Shown here: piece by piece, positions 9,427 to 19,375 of the stretch
Layout: every line of letters begins with the position of its first letter
How positions within the stretch are numbered: position 1 is the stretch's first letter
Source: Bacillus sp. EAC
Lineage (GTDB): Bacteria; Bacillota; Bacilli; Bacillales; Bacillaceae_G
NCBI RefSeq assembly: GCF_002156875.1
Contig: NZ_NCSY01000001.1
Coordinates: 372,001-436,000 of the forward strand
Direction of reading: 5' to 3'
DNA length: 64,000 bases
Program-made: the position numbers and the translations under genes
The notes under the pieces: model-generated
What the model was told of the DNA's origin: nothing
Databases searched by the model: none
What the model saw: only the letters and a program-made list of their open reading frames with translations

Positions 9427-10602
9427 TTATTTAGTTACTTCGCCTACTTGAGTACCTGGGTATTTAGCTTCTTTAAATGAGTAGATAAATACTTTAGCGA
9501 ATTTGTTGTCCCCTTTATCATCGAAGCCAACTTCCGTAACTACACCTTGGTAATCTTGAATATCACGAACAGCTTTCGCTACAGCCTCACGAGAAGGAGC
9601 TTTTCCTTTTTTATCGCCAATTGCATCTTTTAAACCTTTTAATAAAACACCAGCTGAATCATAACCGTAAGAAGAGAATGACTCAATATTTTTATTAAAT
9701 TTAGATTTATAACTGTCAGCAAATTTTTTACCGATGTCTGTTTTTAACGTGTCCCCTGCAACTGAAGTATAGTAGAAGTTCTTAACCGCATCACCAGCGA
9801 TGTCTACTAAACCAGAAGAGTCCATTCCGTCTCCACCCATGAATGGCATATTTAAGCCCTTATCACGTGCTTGTTTTAATAAAATTCCACCTTCTGCATA
9901 AAGTCCACCGAAGAATACTAAATCAGGATTTTTTGCTTTAACGTTATTTAAAACACCATTAAAGTCTTTATCACCAACTTGAATACCTTCTTCACCTAAA
10001 ACAGTAGCTCCAAGTTTAACAGCTGCATCTTTAAATTCATTCGCTAAACCTGTACCATAAGGAGTTTTATCTTGAATGATAAAAATCTTTTTAGCTTTTA
10101 ATGTATTGACAGCGAAATTAGCTCCTGCTGGTCCTTGGAAATCATCTCTAGCACAAATACGGTTTACTACGCTTAAACCGCGGTCTGTTACTTCATTTGC
10201 AGTATTAGAAGGAGATACCATTACGATATGGTCTTTCTCGTACTTTAATGAAGAAGGAATCGCTACACCAGAGTTTAAGTGTCCAACGACACCTAAAATT
10301 TTATTATCTGCAGCTAATTGCTCAGCATTTGCAACACCTTTTTTAGGATCACCTTGGTCATCATAAGGAACAAGTTTTAAGTCAAAGCCTAATTTTTTAA
10401 ACTCTGCTTTTTGGTCCTCTAACGCTAACTGCGCTCCTAGTTTAATTGATTCCCCTAAAATTGCATTATTACCAGATAATGGTGTATTTGTTGCAATTTT
10501 GATTACCGTGTTACCATCTTTCCCGGAATTATTACAACCTGCTAAAATTCCTGTTGCTAATGATACAGATGCTAAAATTGCAAAACCTTTTTTCAATACC
10601 AT
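9427..10602 (-). CDS. livJ: Branched-chain amino acid substrate-binding lipoprotein (LivJ/LivK type)
   Basis: 391 residues. Signal peptide with lipobox ILAGC, so Cys23 is the likely lipidated residue; the mature protein is tethered outside the membrane. The fold-type segments IKIATNTPLSGNNAILGESIKLGAQLA, VVGHLNSGVAIPSS and a late SYGYDSAGVLLKGL are typical of periplasmic-binding type 1 Leu/Ile/Val receptors. First gene of the liv operon. AAAGGGGG precedes the start, and a CodY-like site lies 25-39 bases upstream of the ATG. Confidence 0.92.
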   Translation of the reverse strand: MVLKKGFAILASVSLATGILAGCNNSGKDGNTVIKIATNTPLSGNNAILGESIKLGAQLALEDQKAEFKKLGFDLKLVPYDDQGDPKKGVANAEQLAADNKILGVVGHLNSGVAIPSSLKYEKDHIVMVSPSNTANEVTDRGLSVVNRICARDDFQGPAGANFAVNTLKAKKIFIIQDKTPYGTGLANEFKDAAVKLGATVLGEEGIQVGDKDFNGVLNNVKAKNPDLVFFGGLYAEGGILLKQARDKGLNMPFMGGDGMDSSGLVDIAGDAVKNFYYTSVAGDTLKTDIGKKFADSYKSKFNKNIESFSSYGYDSAGVLLKGLKDAIGDKKGKAPSREAVAKAVRDIQDYQGVVTEVGFDDKGDNKFAKVFIYSFKEAKYPGTQVGEVTK

Positions 10603-10626
10603 TATGTAAGCCCCCTTTAATAACTT

Positions 10627-10641
10627 ATTTTTTAGAAAATT
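10627..10641 (-). promoter_or_regulatory. Candidate CodY site upstream of livJ
   Basis: On the minus strand the 15-mer AATTTTCTAAAAAAT matches the CodY consensus AATTTTCWGAAAATT at 13 of 15 positions. CodY commonly represses branched-chain amino acid uptake in Firmicutes. AT-rich DNA gives chance matches, so this is tentative. The rest of the 310-base gap shows a short CGACA/TGTCG hairpin near 10710 and no gene. Confidence 0.4.
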
Positions 10642-10877
10642 TCAAATACTTAAGAAAATAGTAAGCTATATTTTTTCTTTAGACAAGTTCTTTTGGTTCA
10701 AAATATTTCGACAATTCTGTCGATTGTTCATTAAATTAGGAAATTTTTACCACATTTACCTCGTATTTATCCAGTAATTAGAAGATTATTACTGGCCATT
10801 AATCATGGTACTATTGGTTTTATAAAGTTTTTTATTTTTAATTAATTCCTTTTAATAAACTTGCCATCATTCGACAA

Positions 10878-10913
10878 AAAAACCCATTCCAAAAATGCTG
10901 GAATAGGTTTTTT
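10878..10913 (-). terminator. Intrinsic terminator of parE-parC
   Basis: The stem pairs AAAACCCATTCCA with TGGAATAGGTTTT (one mismatch) and is followed by T residues, directly after the parC stop. Confidence 0.8.
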
Positions 10914-10914
10914 C

Positions 10915-13347
10915 TTAATTATTTTCTTCTTTTTTGTAACGAATAATCGTTTTAATCTCACCTGCATCATCTGTATCCATAATAAATGAGCCGTTACTAT
11001 ACTGGTCACTATTTCGTAAACCATTTGGATCGACCATCTCAAATTGACCAGATTTGCTTAATATTGCAAACATATCATTCTCATTTATCGAATACACACC
11101 AATCAATAAATGAGCATTTGTTTTTAAGTCTCTTAATACTTTTACTCCTCTTGTTCCTCTTGAACTTTGAGGTATTGCATCAAGTTTCATCTTTTTAATT
11201 GCTGCTCGATGTGTCGCACAGAAGATTTCTTTCACACCCTCATTTACAACATCAGCAGATACTACGAAATCATTATCTTTTAGGTTGATACCTTTTACTC
11301 CACCAGCCCTTAGACCTTGAACACTTATCTCATCAACTTTAAAGAGCAGTGTGTAGCCACTACTAGTAGCTAATAGTACTCTATCCGTTTCACTTGAAAC
11401 ACCAGCGTAGATTAATATGTCATCGTTTTTAATCGACATGCCTACAAGTGGTTTTGAATATCGTTGAACCTTTAATTGTTGAATATTTGTTCGTTTTACA
11501 ACACCATTTTTCGTAACAAATAAAATATAGTCTGTATTTTCTTCAAAATTATTCACTATTGTAGCTGACAAAATTACTTCTTCACGATCTATTGGAATGA
11601 TGTTGGCAATATGTTGACCCATATCTTTCCAGCGAATTTCTTGCATCTCATGAATTGGTAAATATAAATAGTTTCCTTTTGAAGTAAATAACAGTAACGT
11701 ATCTGTTGTCGTACTCTCTTTTTGGAAGATTAAACGGTCTCCTTCCTTCATGCCGTAATCTTTACCATTTGAGGCAGAATACGACCTTGGACTAGTTCGT
11801 TTAACATAGCCTTCACTTGTTACGGTAATGACTACATCTTCCTGGGCAATTATATCTTCTCTTAAAATCTTAATTTCTTCGATTTCTTTTTGAATAGCTG
11901 AACGTCTTTCATCAGCATATTTTAACTTTATCTTCTTCAAGTCTGTTTTAATAACAGTTAATAACTTTGATTCAGAATTTAAAATAGCTTGAAGTTGCTC
12001 AATTTTTTTATTCAATTCATCTGCCTCTTCTTGTAAGGCTGTAATGTCTGTATTTGTTAAACGGTAAAGTTGTAACATAACAATTGCTTCAGCTTGTAGT
12101 TCAGTAAAACTATATTGAACAATTAATTTATCTTTCGCATCTCGTTTATCATTTGCCGAACGAATTGTAGAAATCACTTGATCTAAAATCGACAGTGCCT
12201 TCATTAAACCTTCTACTACATGTTGACGGGCTTGTGCTTTTTTCAACTCGTACTTTGAACGATTTGTTATGACTTCTTTTTGGTGCTCAATATATGCATC
12301 TAGGATTGCTGGCAAAGACATTTGTTTAGGTGTACGGTTATAAATGGCAACCATATTAAAGTTATATGGTATTTGAAGTTCTGTATTTTTATATAAAAAA
12401 TTTAAAATTGCTTCATGATTTGCATCTTTTTTCAATTCAATTACAATACGTAAACCAGTTCGATCTGTTTCATCTCGAACTTCAGTAATACCATCCACTT
12501 TACGATCTAGTCGTACTTCATCCATTTTTTTAACCAAATTTGCTTTGTTTACTTCGGCTGGAATTTCTGTAATGATTAACGCTTGTTTTCCACCACGTAA
12601 TTCCTCAGTATGAACACGGCTTCGAATAATAATTTTACCTTTACCAGTTTCATACGCTTTTTTAATTCCATCAACACCTTGTATAATGCCACCTGTTGCA
12701 AAGTCTGGTCCATGAATGACAGTCATTAAATCATCAACCGAACAATTTTTATTTTCTATTCTCATAATGGTTGCATCAATCACTTCACCAAGATGATGTG
12801 ATGGTATGTCAGTAGCATAACCTGCAGAAATACCAGTACTTCCATTTACTAATAAATTTGGAAACATTGACGGTAAAACAACCGGTTCCATACTTGTATC
12901 ATCAAAGTTAGGTACAAATTCAACCGTTTCTTTATCAATATCACGTAATAACTCACTAGCAATTGCAGATAATCTAGCCTCTGTATAACGCATTGCAGCT
13001 GGAGGATCTCCATCTATACTACCGTTATTTCCGTGCATTTGTACTAAAACATTTCGTAATTTCCAATCCTGACTTAAACGAACCATCGCATCATAAACAG
13101 ATGTATCACCATGAGGATGATAGTTACCGATTACGTTACCGACTGTTTTTGCTGATTTACGATATGGTTTATCCTGTGTATTTCCTTCAAAATACATTGA
13201 ATATAATATACGTCTTTGAACTGGTTTTAACCCATCTCGTGCGTCAGGTAGCGCTCGCTCTTGAATAATATACTTACTATAACGACCAAAGCGGTCACCT
13301 AATATATCTTCTAAAGGGATATTATATAGCTTTTCTGATGATTGCAT
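10915..13347 (-). CDS. parC: DNA topoisomerase IV subunit A
   Basis: 810 residues. Cleaves and rejoins DNA to unlink daughter chromosomes. The catalytic tyrosine is Tyr121 in AAMRYTEARL. Opening motif GDRFGRYSKYIIQERALPDARDGLKPVQRRILYSM and the beta-propeller C-terminal domain from about residue 490 match Gram-positive ParC rather than GyrA; there is no GyrA box. The quinolone-determining stretch reads HPHGDTSVYDAM, with Thr82 and Asp86 where many homologues have Ser and Glu. Its ATG overlaps the parE stop as TGATG, indicating coupled translation. Confidence 0.96.
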   Translation of the reverse strand: MQSSEKLYNIPLEDILGDRFGRYSKYIIQERALPDARDGLKPVQRRILYSMYFEGNTQDKPYRKSAKTVGNVIGNYHPHGDTSVYDAMVRLSQDWKLRNVLVQMHGNNGSIDGDPPAAMRYTEARLSAIASELLRDIDKETVEFVPNFDDTSMEPVVLPSMFPNLLVNGSTGISAGYATDIPSHHLGEVIDATIMRIENKNCSVDDLMTVIHGPDFATGGIIQGVDGIKKAYETGKGKIIIRSRVHTEELRGGKQALIITEIPAEVNKANLVKKMDEVRLDRKVDGITEVRDETDRTGLRIVIELKKDANHEAILNFLYKNTELQIPYNFNMVAIYNRTPKQMSLPAILDAYIEHQKEVITNRSKYELKKAQARQHVVEGLMKALSILDQVISTIRSANDKRDAKDKLIVQYSFTELQAEAIVMLQLYRLTNTDITALQEEADELNKKIEQLQAILNSESKLLTVIKTDLKKIKLKYADERRSAIQKEIEEIKILREDIIAQEDVVITVTSEGYVKRTSPRSYSASNGKDYGMKEGDRLIFQKESTTTDTLLLFTSKGNYLYLPIHEMQEIRWKDMGQHIANIIPIDREEVILSATIVNNFEENTDYILFVTKNGVVKRTNIQQLKVQRYSKPLVGMSIKNDDILIYAGVSSETDRVLLATSSGYTLLFKVDEISVQGLRAGGVKGINLKDNDFVVSADVVNEGVKEIFCATHRAAIKKMKLDAIPQSSRGTRGVKVLRDLKTNAHLLIGVYSINENDMFAILSKSGQFEMVDPNGLRNSDQYSNGSFIMDTDDAGEIKTIIRYKKEENN

Positions 13348-15320
13348 CAGTTATCGCTCCCTTCTGTTTCAATCTCAACTTGTTCATTATTTAAAATTTT
13401 GTCTTCTTCATCTAGGTCAAAAACTACATTTGATTCAATCCATTTACGTCTCGGTTCAACTTTGTCACCCATTAGTGTCGTTACTCGACGATCAGCTCTT
13501 GCTGCATCATCAATCTTTACTCGAATAAGCGTTCTAGTTTCAGGATCCATTGTAGTATCCCAAAGTTGATCAGCATTCATCTCACCAAGACCTTTGTATC
13601 GTTGAATCATATAGCCTTTACCGATTTTTTTAATTGCATCCTGTAAGTCTACTTCTGACCAAGCGTATTCAATCACTTCTTTTTTACCATTGCCTTTACT
13701 AACTTTATATAAAGGTGGTAATGCAATATAAACCTTTCCTGCATCTACTAAAGGTTTCATGTAACGATAAAAGAAAGTCAAAAGTAGTACTTGAATGTGC
13801 GCTCCGTCAGTATCAGCATCAGTCATTATAACGATTTTGTCATAATTAACGTCTTCAATCTCAAAATCACTACCTACTCCTGCACCAATTGCATGAATAA
13901 TCGTATTGATCTCTTCATTTTTCATAATATCCGCTAATTTAGCTTTTTCAGTGTTAATTACTTTACCTCGTAATGGCAGGATAGCTTGAAAACGACGATC
14001 ACGGCCTTGTTTCGCACTACCTCCTGCAGAATCACCCTCAACTAAATAAAGTTCATTTTTTTGAGGATTACGCGATTGTGCTGGCGTAAGCTTTCCGCTC
14101 AACGATGTCTCTGAACGTTTTCTTTTTTTACCACTTCTTGCTTCTTCTCTTGCTTTCCTAGCAGCTTCTCTCGCTTGAAAAGCTTTTACTGCTTTTTTAA
14201 CAAGTAACGTAGCAATATCTGGATTTTCTTCTAGGAAATAAGCTAGTTGATCTGAAACAACTGAATCAACAGCAGATCTAGCTTCACTTGTACCTAACTT
14301 TCCTTTTGTTTGTCCCTCAAATTGCAATAGTTCCTCAGGAATTCTAACAGATACAATCGCAGCTAAGCCTTCACGAATATCTGCCCCTTCAAGATTCTTA
14401 TCTTTTTCTTTTAAAATATTTACTTTTCGTGCATATTCATTAAAGGCTCTAGTAAGAGCTGTTTTTGCGCCAACCTCATGTGTACCACCGTCTTTTGTTC
14501 GTACATTATTAACGAACGAAAGCATCGTTTCTGAGTAGCCGTCATTATATTGAAATGAAAATTCTACTTCGATTTTATTTTGTGTACCATCAAAGAAAAC
14601 GACTGGATGTAGTGATTCTTTCTCTTCGTTTAAATAGCCTACAAACGCTTCGATACCGTTTTCATAATAAAATTCTTCATACGCATCATGACGTTCATCT
14701 TTAATTGTGATTCTTAATCCTTTTAAAAGAAATGCTGATTCCCTTAATCTTTCACACAATGTATCAAAATTAAAATTAATTGTACTAAATATTGTTGTAT
14801 CTGGTTTAAAATGAATCGTCGTACCAGTTCTCTTTGTTTTCCCAATAATATCTAGTGAAGTTGCTGGTTTACCACCATTTTCGAAGCGTTGTTTAAATAC
14901 TGCGCCTTCACGGTGGATCTCAACAGTTAACCATTCTGATAAAGCATTAACAACTGATGCACCTACTCCATGTAGACCACCACTTGTTTTATAGCCACCT
15001 TGTCCGAATTTACCACCTGCGTGAAGAACAGTTAATATAATTTCGGGTGTCGGTTTCCCCATTTTGTGCATACCTGTTGGCATACCACGACCGTGATCTA
15101 TAACACTTAAGCTATTATCTTTATGTATAATCACATCTATTTGAGTTCCGTGACCAGCTAATGCTTCATCAACAGAATTATCTACTATTTCGTAAACTAA
15201 ATGGTGTAGACCTCTACTATCTGTGCTACCAATATACATTCCTGGGCGTTTGCGAACTGCTTCTAAACCTTCCAGGACCTGTATCGCATCTTCATTATAT
15301 GTTGTTTGATTCTTTGCCAA
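13347..15320 (-). CDS. parE: DNA topoisomerase IV subunit B
   Basis: 657 residues. ATPase subunit partnering ParC. GHKL nucleotide site includes EIVDNSVDEALAG and DHGRGMPTGMHK with GGLHGVGASVVNAL; the TOPRIM domain has YLVEGDSAGGSAKQGRDR and the DADTDGAHI metal motif. The C-terminal RYKGLGEMNADQLWDTTMDP is typical. The TTG at 15320 is chosen because it aligns with the usual ParE N-terminus (M-A-x-x-Q) and has AAAGGAG eight bases upstream; in-frame ATG and GTG codons lie closer to or upstream of that site. Confidence 0.94.
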   Translation of the reverse strand: MAKNQTTYNEDAIQVLEGLEAVRKRPGMYIGSTDSRGLHHLVYEIVDNSVDEALAGHGTQIDVIIHKDNSLSVIDHGRGMPTGMHKMGKPTPEIILTVLHAGGKFGQGGYKTSGGLHGVGASVVNALSEWLTVEIHREGAVFKQRFENGGKPATSLDIIGKTKRTGTTIHFKPDTTIFSTINFNFDTLCERLRESAFLLKGLRITIKDERHDAYEEFYYENGIEAFVGYLNEEKESLHPVVFFDGTQNKIEVEFSFQYNDGYSETMLSFVNNVRTKDGGTHEVGAKTALTRAFNEYARKVNILKEKDKNLEGADIREGLAAIVSVRIPEELLQFEGQTKGKLGTSEARSAVDSVVSDQLAYFLEENPDIATLLVKKAVKAFQAREAARKAREEARSGKKRKRSETSLSGKLTPAQSRNPQKNELYLVEGDSAGGSAKQGRDRRFQAILPLRGKVINTEKAKLADIMKNEEINTIIHAIGAGVGSDFEIEDVNYDKIVIMTDADTDGAHIQVLLLTFFYRYMKPLVDAGKVYIALPPLYKVSKGNGKKEVIEYAWSEVDLQDAIKKIGKGYMIQRYKGLGEMNADQLWDTTMDPETRTLIRVKIDDAARADRRVTTLMGDKVEPRRKWIESNVVFDLDEEDKILNNEQVEIETEGSDN

Positions 15321-15759
15321 CACCATATCTCCTTTCCATACTACCACTTACATAAGAACATTCGTTCCATTATAACATATAAAAAGTAAAATGATTCTTC
15401 TAATCGTTCATGTTAATGGTTTTTTCACTAACTTACAAGTCGTTAAAGAAAAAAATAGTACATTTGACCTTTTTTTAAGGGGGATTTTATTGATTTCAAC
15501 GCCATTTCTAACCATATCTTAATATTCTGAATACTTCCAAGTGATGCTCCTATTAAACCTGGTACAAACATTTAGACTTTTTCAACATGATTTGGAAACC
15601 TATGGAGTGAGAGGACAGGTGAGACACTGCAAGTGAGTTTGCAAATGGTTTTTTCTCATCATCTCACATACTAATGATAATTAGTTTTCTAGGGCAGAAA
15701 TCTGCTAACCAAACTTTAAATAGCACAAATGTTTACGTATGATCCTAACATTTAAAATA
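15321..15759. other. Intergenic gap with a degraded repeat fragment
   Basis: No credible gene. Positions about 15598-15640 (GGAGTGAGAGGACAGGTGAGAC) resemble the arm GGGACAGGTGAGA of the dispersed repeat at 26457-26490, suggesting a decayed copy. The rest is AT-rich. The parE promoter must lie near 15350-15420 on the minus strand, but no clear -35/-10 pair was settled. Confidence 0.5.
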
Positions 15760-15787
15760 AAAAACTCACTGGATCCAGTGAGTTTTT
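15760..15787 (-). terminator. Perfect palindromic terminator after yneT
   Basis: AAAAACTCACTGGATCCAGTGAGTTTTT is fully self-complementary and ends in T residues in both directions. It abuts the yneT stop. Confidence 0.85.
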
Positions 15788-15790
15788 ACT

Positions 15791-16201
15791 TTATCTAGTC
15801 ATGGCATGTTCTACTTTAATACAACGATCCATAATGACAGTCTTGCCATTTTCTTTTAATAATTGGTATGCTTCTTCATTTTCAATACCTAGTTGCGCAA
15901 AGAAAACATCGCAATCAATTTTTAGAAATTCTTGGGCAACAGGAAGTAAATGCTCCGGTCTTCTGAAAACATTAACAATATCTACTTTTTCTTTAATATC
16001 TAATAAACTAGGAACTGCTTTTTCACCTAGTACTGTGTCAACTGTTGGATTGACTGGAATAATCTTATATCCTGCATCTTGCATTGCCTTACTAACCATG
16101 TAAGAAGTTTTTGACGGGTCTTGAGATAATCCAACTACTGCAATCACTTTACTATTTTTTAAAATTTGTCCAATTTCATCTCTTGATGGGTATTTACTCA
16201 T
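15791..16201 (-). CDS. yneT: CoA-binding domain protein (YneT/YccU family)
   Basis: 136 residues. A single Rossmann-like CoA_binding domain: IAVVGLSQDPSKTSYMVSKAMQDAGYKIIPVNP near the N-terminus contains the glycine-rich nucleotide loop, followed by VDIVNVFRRPEHL and FFAQLGIENEEA. It resembles the CoA-binding domain of succinyl-CoA ligase alpha without the ligase part. The physiological ligand is not established. In B. subtilis yneT also sits next to parE, which supports the name. Confidence 0.88.
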   Translation of the reverse strand: MSKYPSRDEIGQILKNSKVIAVVGLSQDPSKTSYMVSKAMQDAGYKIIPVNPTVDTVLGEKAVPSLLDIKEKVDIVNVFRRPEHLLPVAQEFLKIDCDVFFAQLGIENEEAYQLLKENGKTVIMDRCIKVEHAMTR

Positions 16202-16230
16202 TTTATAATCACCCTTTCAAATTAAGTAAA

Positions 16231-16260
16231 TAAGCGAAAAGAAAATTTTCTTTCCGCTAA
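16231..16260 (-). terminator. Hairpin after htrA
   Basis: TAAGCGAAAAGAAAA and TTTTCTTTCCGCTAA form a long imperfect stem in the 100-base gap between htrA and yneT on the minus strand. Confidence 0.6.
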
Positions 16261-16301
16261 TTTATTCTTACAATAATCATATTTGTACTAGTGGCTTACT
16301 G

Positions 16302-17504
16302 TCAATTACTAGAAGCCAACGTTAATGTAGTTTCCTGTTTCTTACCTTCTCGATAAAAAGTAACTTTCAATTGATCTCCAACTTTTTTATGAGAATATAA
16401 ATACTCTCTAATCTGAATTACGTCATTTACTTGTTGATCATCTAGACCTACAATTACATCTAACTGCTTTAATCCTACTTTTTCGGCTGGGGTATTTGGA
16501 TCTACATGAGTAATAACTGCACCTTTTGTTACTGACCCTGGTAATTTTAATGATTCCTCAATATTATATTGTGGAATTTCTTCTAAGGATTTTAATCCAA
16601 CTCCCATAACTGGGCGTGTTACTTCACCAAACTTTTCAATTTGATCTAAAGCTGGTTTAGCAATATTAATCGGGATTGCAAATCCAATACCTTCTACTGA
16701 TTGCTCTGCGATTTTACTTGAATTAATTCCTATTAATTCGCCTTTAGCATTAATTAATGCCCCTCCACTATTACCTGGATTAATTGCAGCATCTGTTTGA
16801 ATTACTTGAGTTTGATAATCTGCAACACCGTCTCCATCAATATCTTGTGGGATCTCACGCGCTTTACTACTTACAATACCTTGTGTAACTGTGCTTTCTA
16901 AAAAACCTAGTGGATTTCCGATTGCAATTGCAGTTTCACCAACATTAATGCTTTCAGAATCACCTAATTTTGCAAGATTCGTTACATATTTTGCATCGAT
17001 TGCCACAACAGCCAAATCTAAGAGCTGATCAGTACCAACCAATTTTGCATTGATTAATTGGCCATCAGCCATTTTTACTTTAAGTTGTTTTGCACCTTCT
17101 ACAACATGGTTATTTGTCGCAACTAATGCCTTGTTTCCAACTTTTTTATAAATTACACCTGAACCAGAACCTGCTTCTTGCGTTTCCATTGAAAAAGGAT
17201 TTGATGATTGATAATTATTCACACCTACTACAAATTTACGAGCAGCTTGAATAGTTGCTGTTAAATCTTCTCTCGATACATTTATCACTTGTGTTGGCAC
17301 AGCGTTTTCATTTGATAACTTAGAATTATCATTATTAAAATTTAATAAATTCGGTGAAACTAGTGAAATTGTAACAGCACCAATTACTGCTCCGATAAAA
17401 CCAGTTAAAACGTGCGAACCACCTCTTCTACCTTTTTGATTCCTCTTATGATTATTTGGATTCTCTTGTTCATTCCATAGATCAGTTTCGTCATAATATC
17501 CCAT
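16302..17504 (-). CDS. htrA: HtrA/DegP-family membrane-anchored serine protease
   Basis: 400 residues. Cytoplasmic N-terminus of about 30 residues, one membrane segment at about 31-50, then an extracytoplasmic trypsin-like domain with triad His133 (ATNNHVVEG), Asp163 (LLDLAVVAID) and Ser246 (NPGNSGGAL), and one PDZ domain in the last 100 residues. A DIDGDGVADY loop lies at 221-230. It degrades or refolds damaged exported proteins. Directly downstream of a histidine kinase on the same strand (77-base gap), so it may be a target of that system. Which of the B. subtilis HtrA paralogues it matches cannot be settled here. Confidence 0.93.
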   Translation of the reverse strand: MGYYDETDLWNEQENPNNHKRNQKGRRGGSHVLTGFIGAVIGAVTISLVSPNLLNFNNDNSKLSNENAVPTQVINVSREDLTATIQAARKFVVGVNNYQSSNPFSMETQEAGSGSGVIYKKVGNKALVATNNHVVEGAKQLKVKMADGQLINAKLVGTDQLLDLAVVAIDAKYVTNLAKLGDSESINVGETAIAIGNPLGFLESTVTQGIVSSKAREIPQDIDGDGVADYQTQVIQTDAAINPGNSGGALINAKGELIGINSSKIAEQSVEGIGFAIPINIAKPALDQIEKFGEVTRPVMGVGLKSLEEIPQYNIEESLKLPGSVTKGAVITHVDPNTPAEKVGLKQLDVIVGLDDQQVNDVIQIREYLYSHKKVGDQLKVTFYREGKKQETTLTLASSN

Positions 17505-17581
17505 CTTACTTGCCTCCTGATATGTAATTAGATTTGATATTAATGTAACCTTACCGTGTGTATTTACTGTGAACTTTTAAA

Positions 17582-19372
17582 TTAATTTTTAAATTTTTTT
17601 AGAAAAAATGAAAATTCTACCCCATCTTGTTTATTATGGACGTTTATAGACGATTGATGTAAGTCAAGAATAGTTTTTACAATCGCTAATCCTAAACCAG
17701 TTCCACCGCTTTGTCGGCTTCTTGATTCATCAATTCGATAGAAACGATCCCAAATTTTATCAATCTTATCTGGAGGTATCGGATTTCCTTCATTAAAAAC
17801 AGAGATGATCACTTTATCGATATCATCCTTTAATTTAATTGTTATTTCACGGTCTGGTCTACCATAATGGACAGCATTAGAAAGAATATTAATTAAAACT
17901 TGTTCAATTTTTCTTTGTTCGCCACTAACTAATGTATCCGCAACTACATTTGATTCATAAGTATAATGATTTTGATTCGCCTTAAACATTCTACTAATCA
18001 CATGTTCGACACAGTCTTCAATTAAGAAAGGTTCATTTTTTAGTTTATATGTACCAGATTGTAGCTTTGATAATTCAAGCATATCAACTACTAGGTCGTT
18101 CATTCGATCAACCTCTTCTAGTATTACCTCTGCATAATAACCATTTTTCTCAACATTTAACCCGTCTTTTAATCCCTCAGCATAACTTTGTACGATACTT
18201 AGAGGAGTTTTTAGTTCATGTGAAACACCACTAATAAATTCTTTTCTTATTTGTTCTAGCTGTTTTTCTTTTTCAATATCTTTCGTTAATTTATTATTTG
18301 CTTGCTGTAAATTATCAATTGTAAGTGCTAATTTTTCAGATAAAATATTAATTGACTTTGAAAGTTCACCAATTTCATCATCAGATTGCACAGTTATTTT
18401 TTCGTTAAAATTCAATTGGGCCAATTGATTCGTAACAGAATTCATTTTCAATAACGGTTTAGTAATTACTTTTGAATAATAAAATGAGACAATGATAATT
18501 AATAATAAACCGATTATAAAAGCGTACAAATAAAAGTCTTTTAGAACATACATCGCTTCATTAACTGGTTGTAATGATGTAATCGCAAATATTACCTCAT
18601 TATACTTTCCTTCTTTTTTTAATGGATAAATAAAAACTTTGTTCTCTAATCCATTTGCTTTATCTAAATAACGGTAAATTAAAGGAAAATCCTTATCTTG
18701 ATATTGTGATAGATCCTCATTACTTTTAGTCCAATCAGTAATAGCAGCCATTAAGGTATTCATTTGAGCAGAATAAGTATACTGATTAGCTAAAGGTAAA
18801 TGTAAATCGACAACTTTGCCTTTAATTTCAATATTAATCATATTTTCAAATCCATTTTTACTCGAGAGCTGCAATGGATTAGAGGTTGGATTTTTTTCCT
18901 CCCAAGTACCTGATTTTGTTTTTATGTACAAAGGAATAAAATAATCATCTTGTACATATCCACGTATCGAAACATTTTCATTCTCTTTAATGTTCAAAGC
19001 TAATATTTCTTCGATTTGATCTGAATACAATAAATTATTCAATGGCACATATACTTTTTTACCATTGATTGTTTGTACAGTTAAATCAAAATCATTCTCA
19101 GCTTTTATAACTCCCCTTTTATCTAAAACAGCTAATGTAGTATTATATTTCGAAAAGAATTTTGTTAATTCATTCTGAAATTGCGATTCGTTAAATCGAC
19201 CTTTTTCGTATGTGTGTACAAAGCCTGTTAACATATCAGTTACGATATCAACCTTCTTTTTTGTATAAAAGGTTTGTAAAAAAATAGATTGCCCAACAAA
19301 CACTATGAGTAAAAAAATTATAAGTAATCCAGTAATTGATAAAAAAAGTTTTCTTACAATACTCTTTTTCAT
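17582..19372 (-). CDS. Membrane sensor histidine kinase with a large extracellular domain
   Basis: 596 residues. Membrane segments at about 10-32 and 282-300 enclose an extracellular sensor of roughly 250 residues. Then HAMP (about 301-352), a phosphoacceptor H box with His385 in FISGVSHELKTPLS, and an HATPase_c domain with N box (VLINILSNAVHYG), G1 and G2 boxes (GGTGLGLAIVKTIL). Its start lies three bases after the response-regulator stop, with GAGGAG as ribosome site. It resembles the general OmpR-partner HisKA kinases; the sensor domain is not recognisable as CssS. The signal is unknown; the htrA neighbour suggests envelope stress. Confidence 0.92.
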   Translation of the reverse strand: MKKSIVRKLFLSITGLLIIFLLIVFVGQSIFLQTFYTKKKVDIVTDMLTGFVHTYEKGRFNESQFQNELTKFFSKYNTTLAVLDKRGVIKAENDFDLTVQTINGKKVYVPLNNLLYSDQIEEILALNIKENENVSIRGYVQDDYFIPLYIKTKSGTWEEKNPTSNPLQLSSKNGFENMINIEIKGKVVDLHLPLANQYTYSAQMNTLMAAITDWTKSNEDLSQYQDKDFPLIYRYLDKANGLENKVFIYPLKKEGKYNEVIFAITSLQPVNEAMYVLKDFYLYAFIIGLLLIIIVSFYYSKVITKPLLKMNSVTNQLAQLNFNEKITVQSDDEIGELSKSINILSEKLALTIDNLQQANNKLTKDIEKEKQLEQIRKEFISGVSHELKTPLSIVQSYAEGLKDGLNVEKNGYYAEVILEEVDRMNDLVVDMLELSKLQSGTYKLKNEPFLIEDCVEHVISRMFKANQNHYTYESNVVADTLVSGEQRKIEQVLINILSNAVHYGRPDREITIKLKDDIDKVIISVFNEGNPIPPDKIDKIWDRFYRIDESRSRQSGGTGLGLAIVKTILDLHQSSINVHNKQDGVEFSFFLKKFKN

Positions 19373-19375
19373 GTT

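Noticed and set aside
10076-10366. 96-codon frame opposite livJ
   Set aside because: Antisense to a complete binding-protein gene with no ribosome site or family resemblance.
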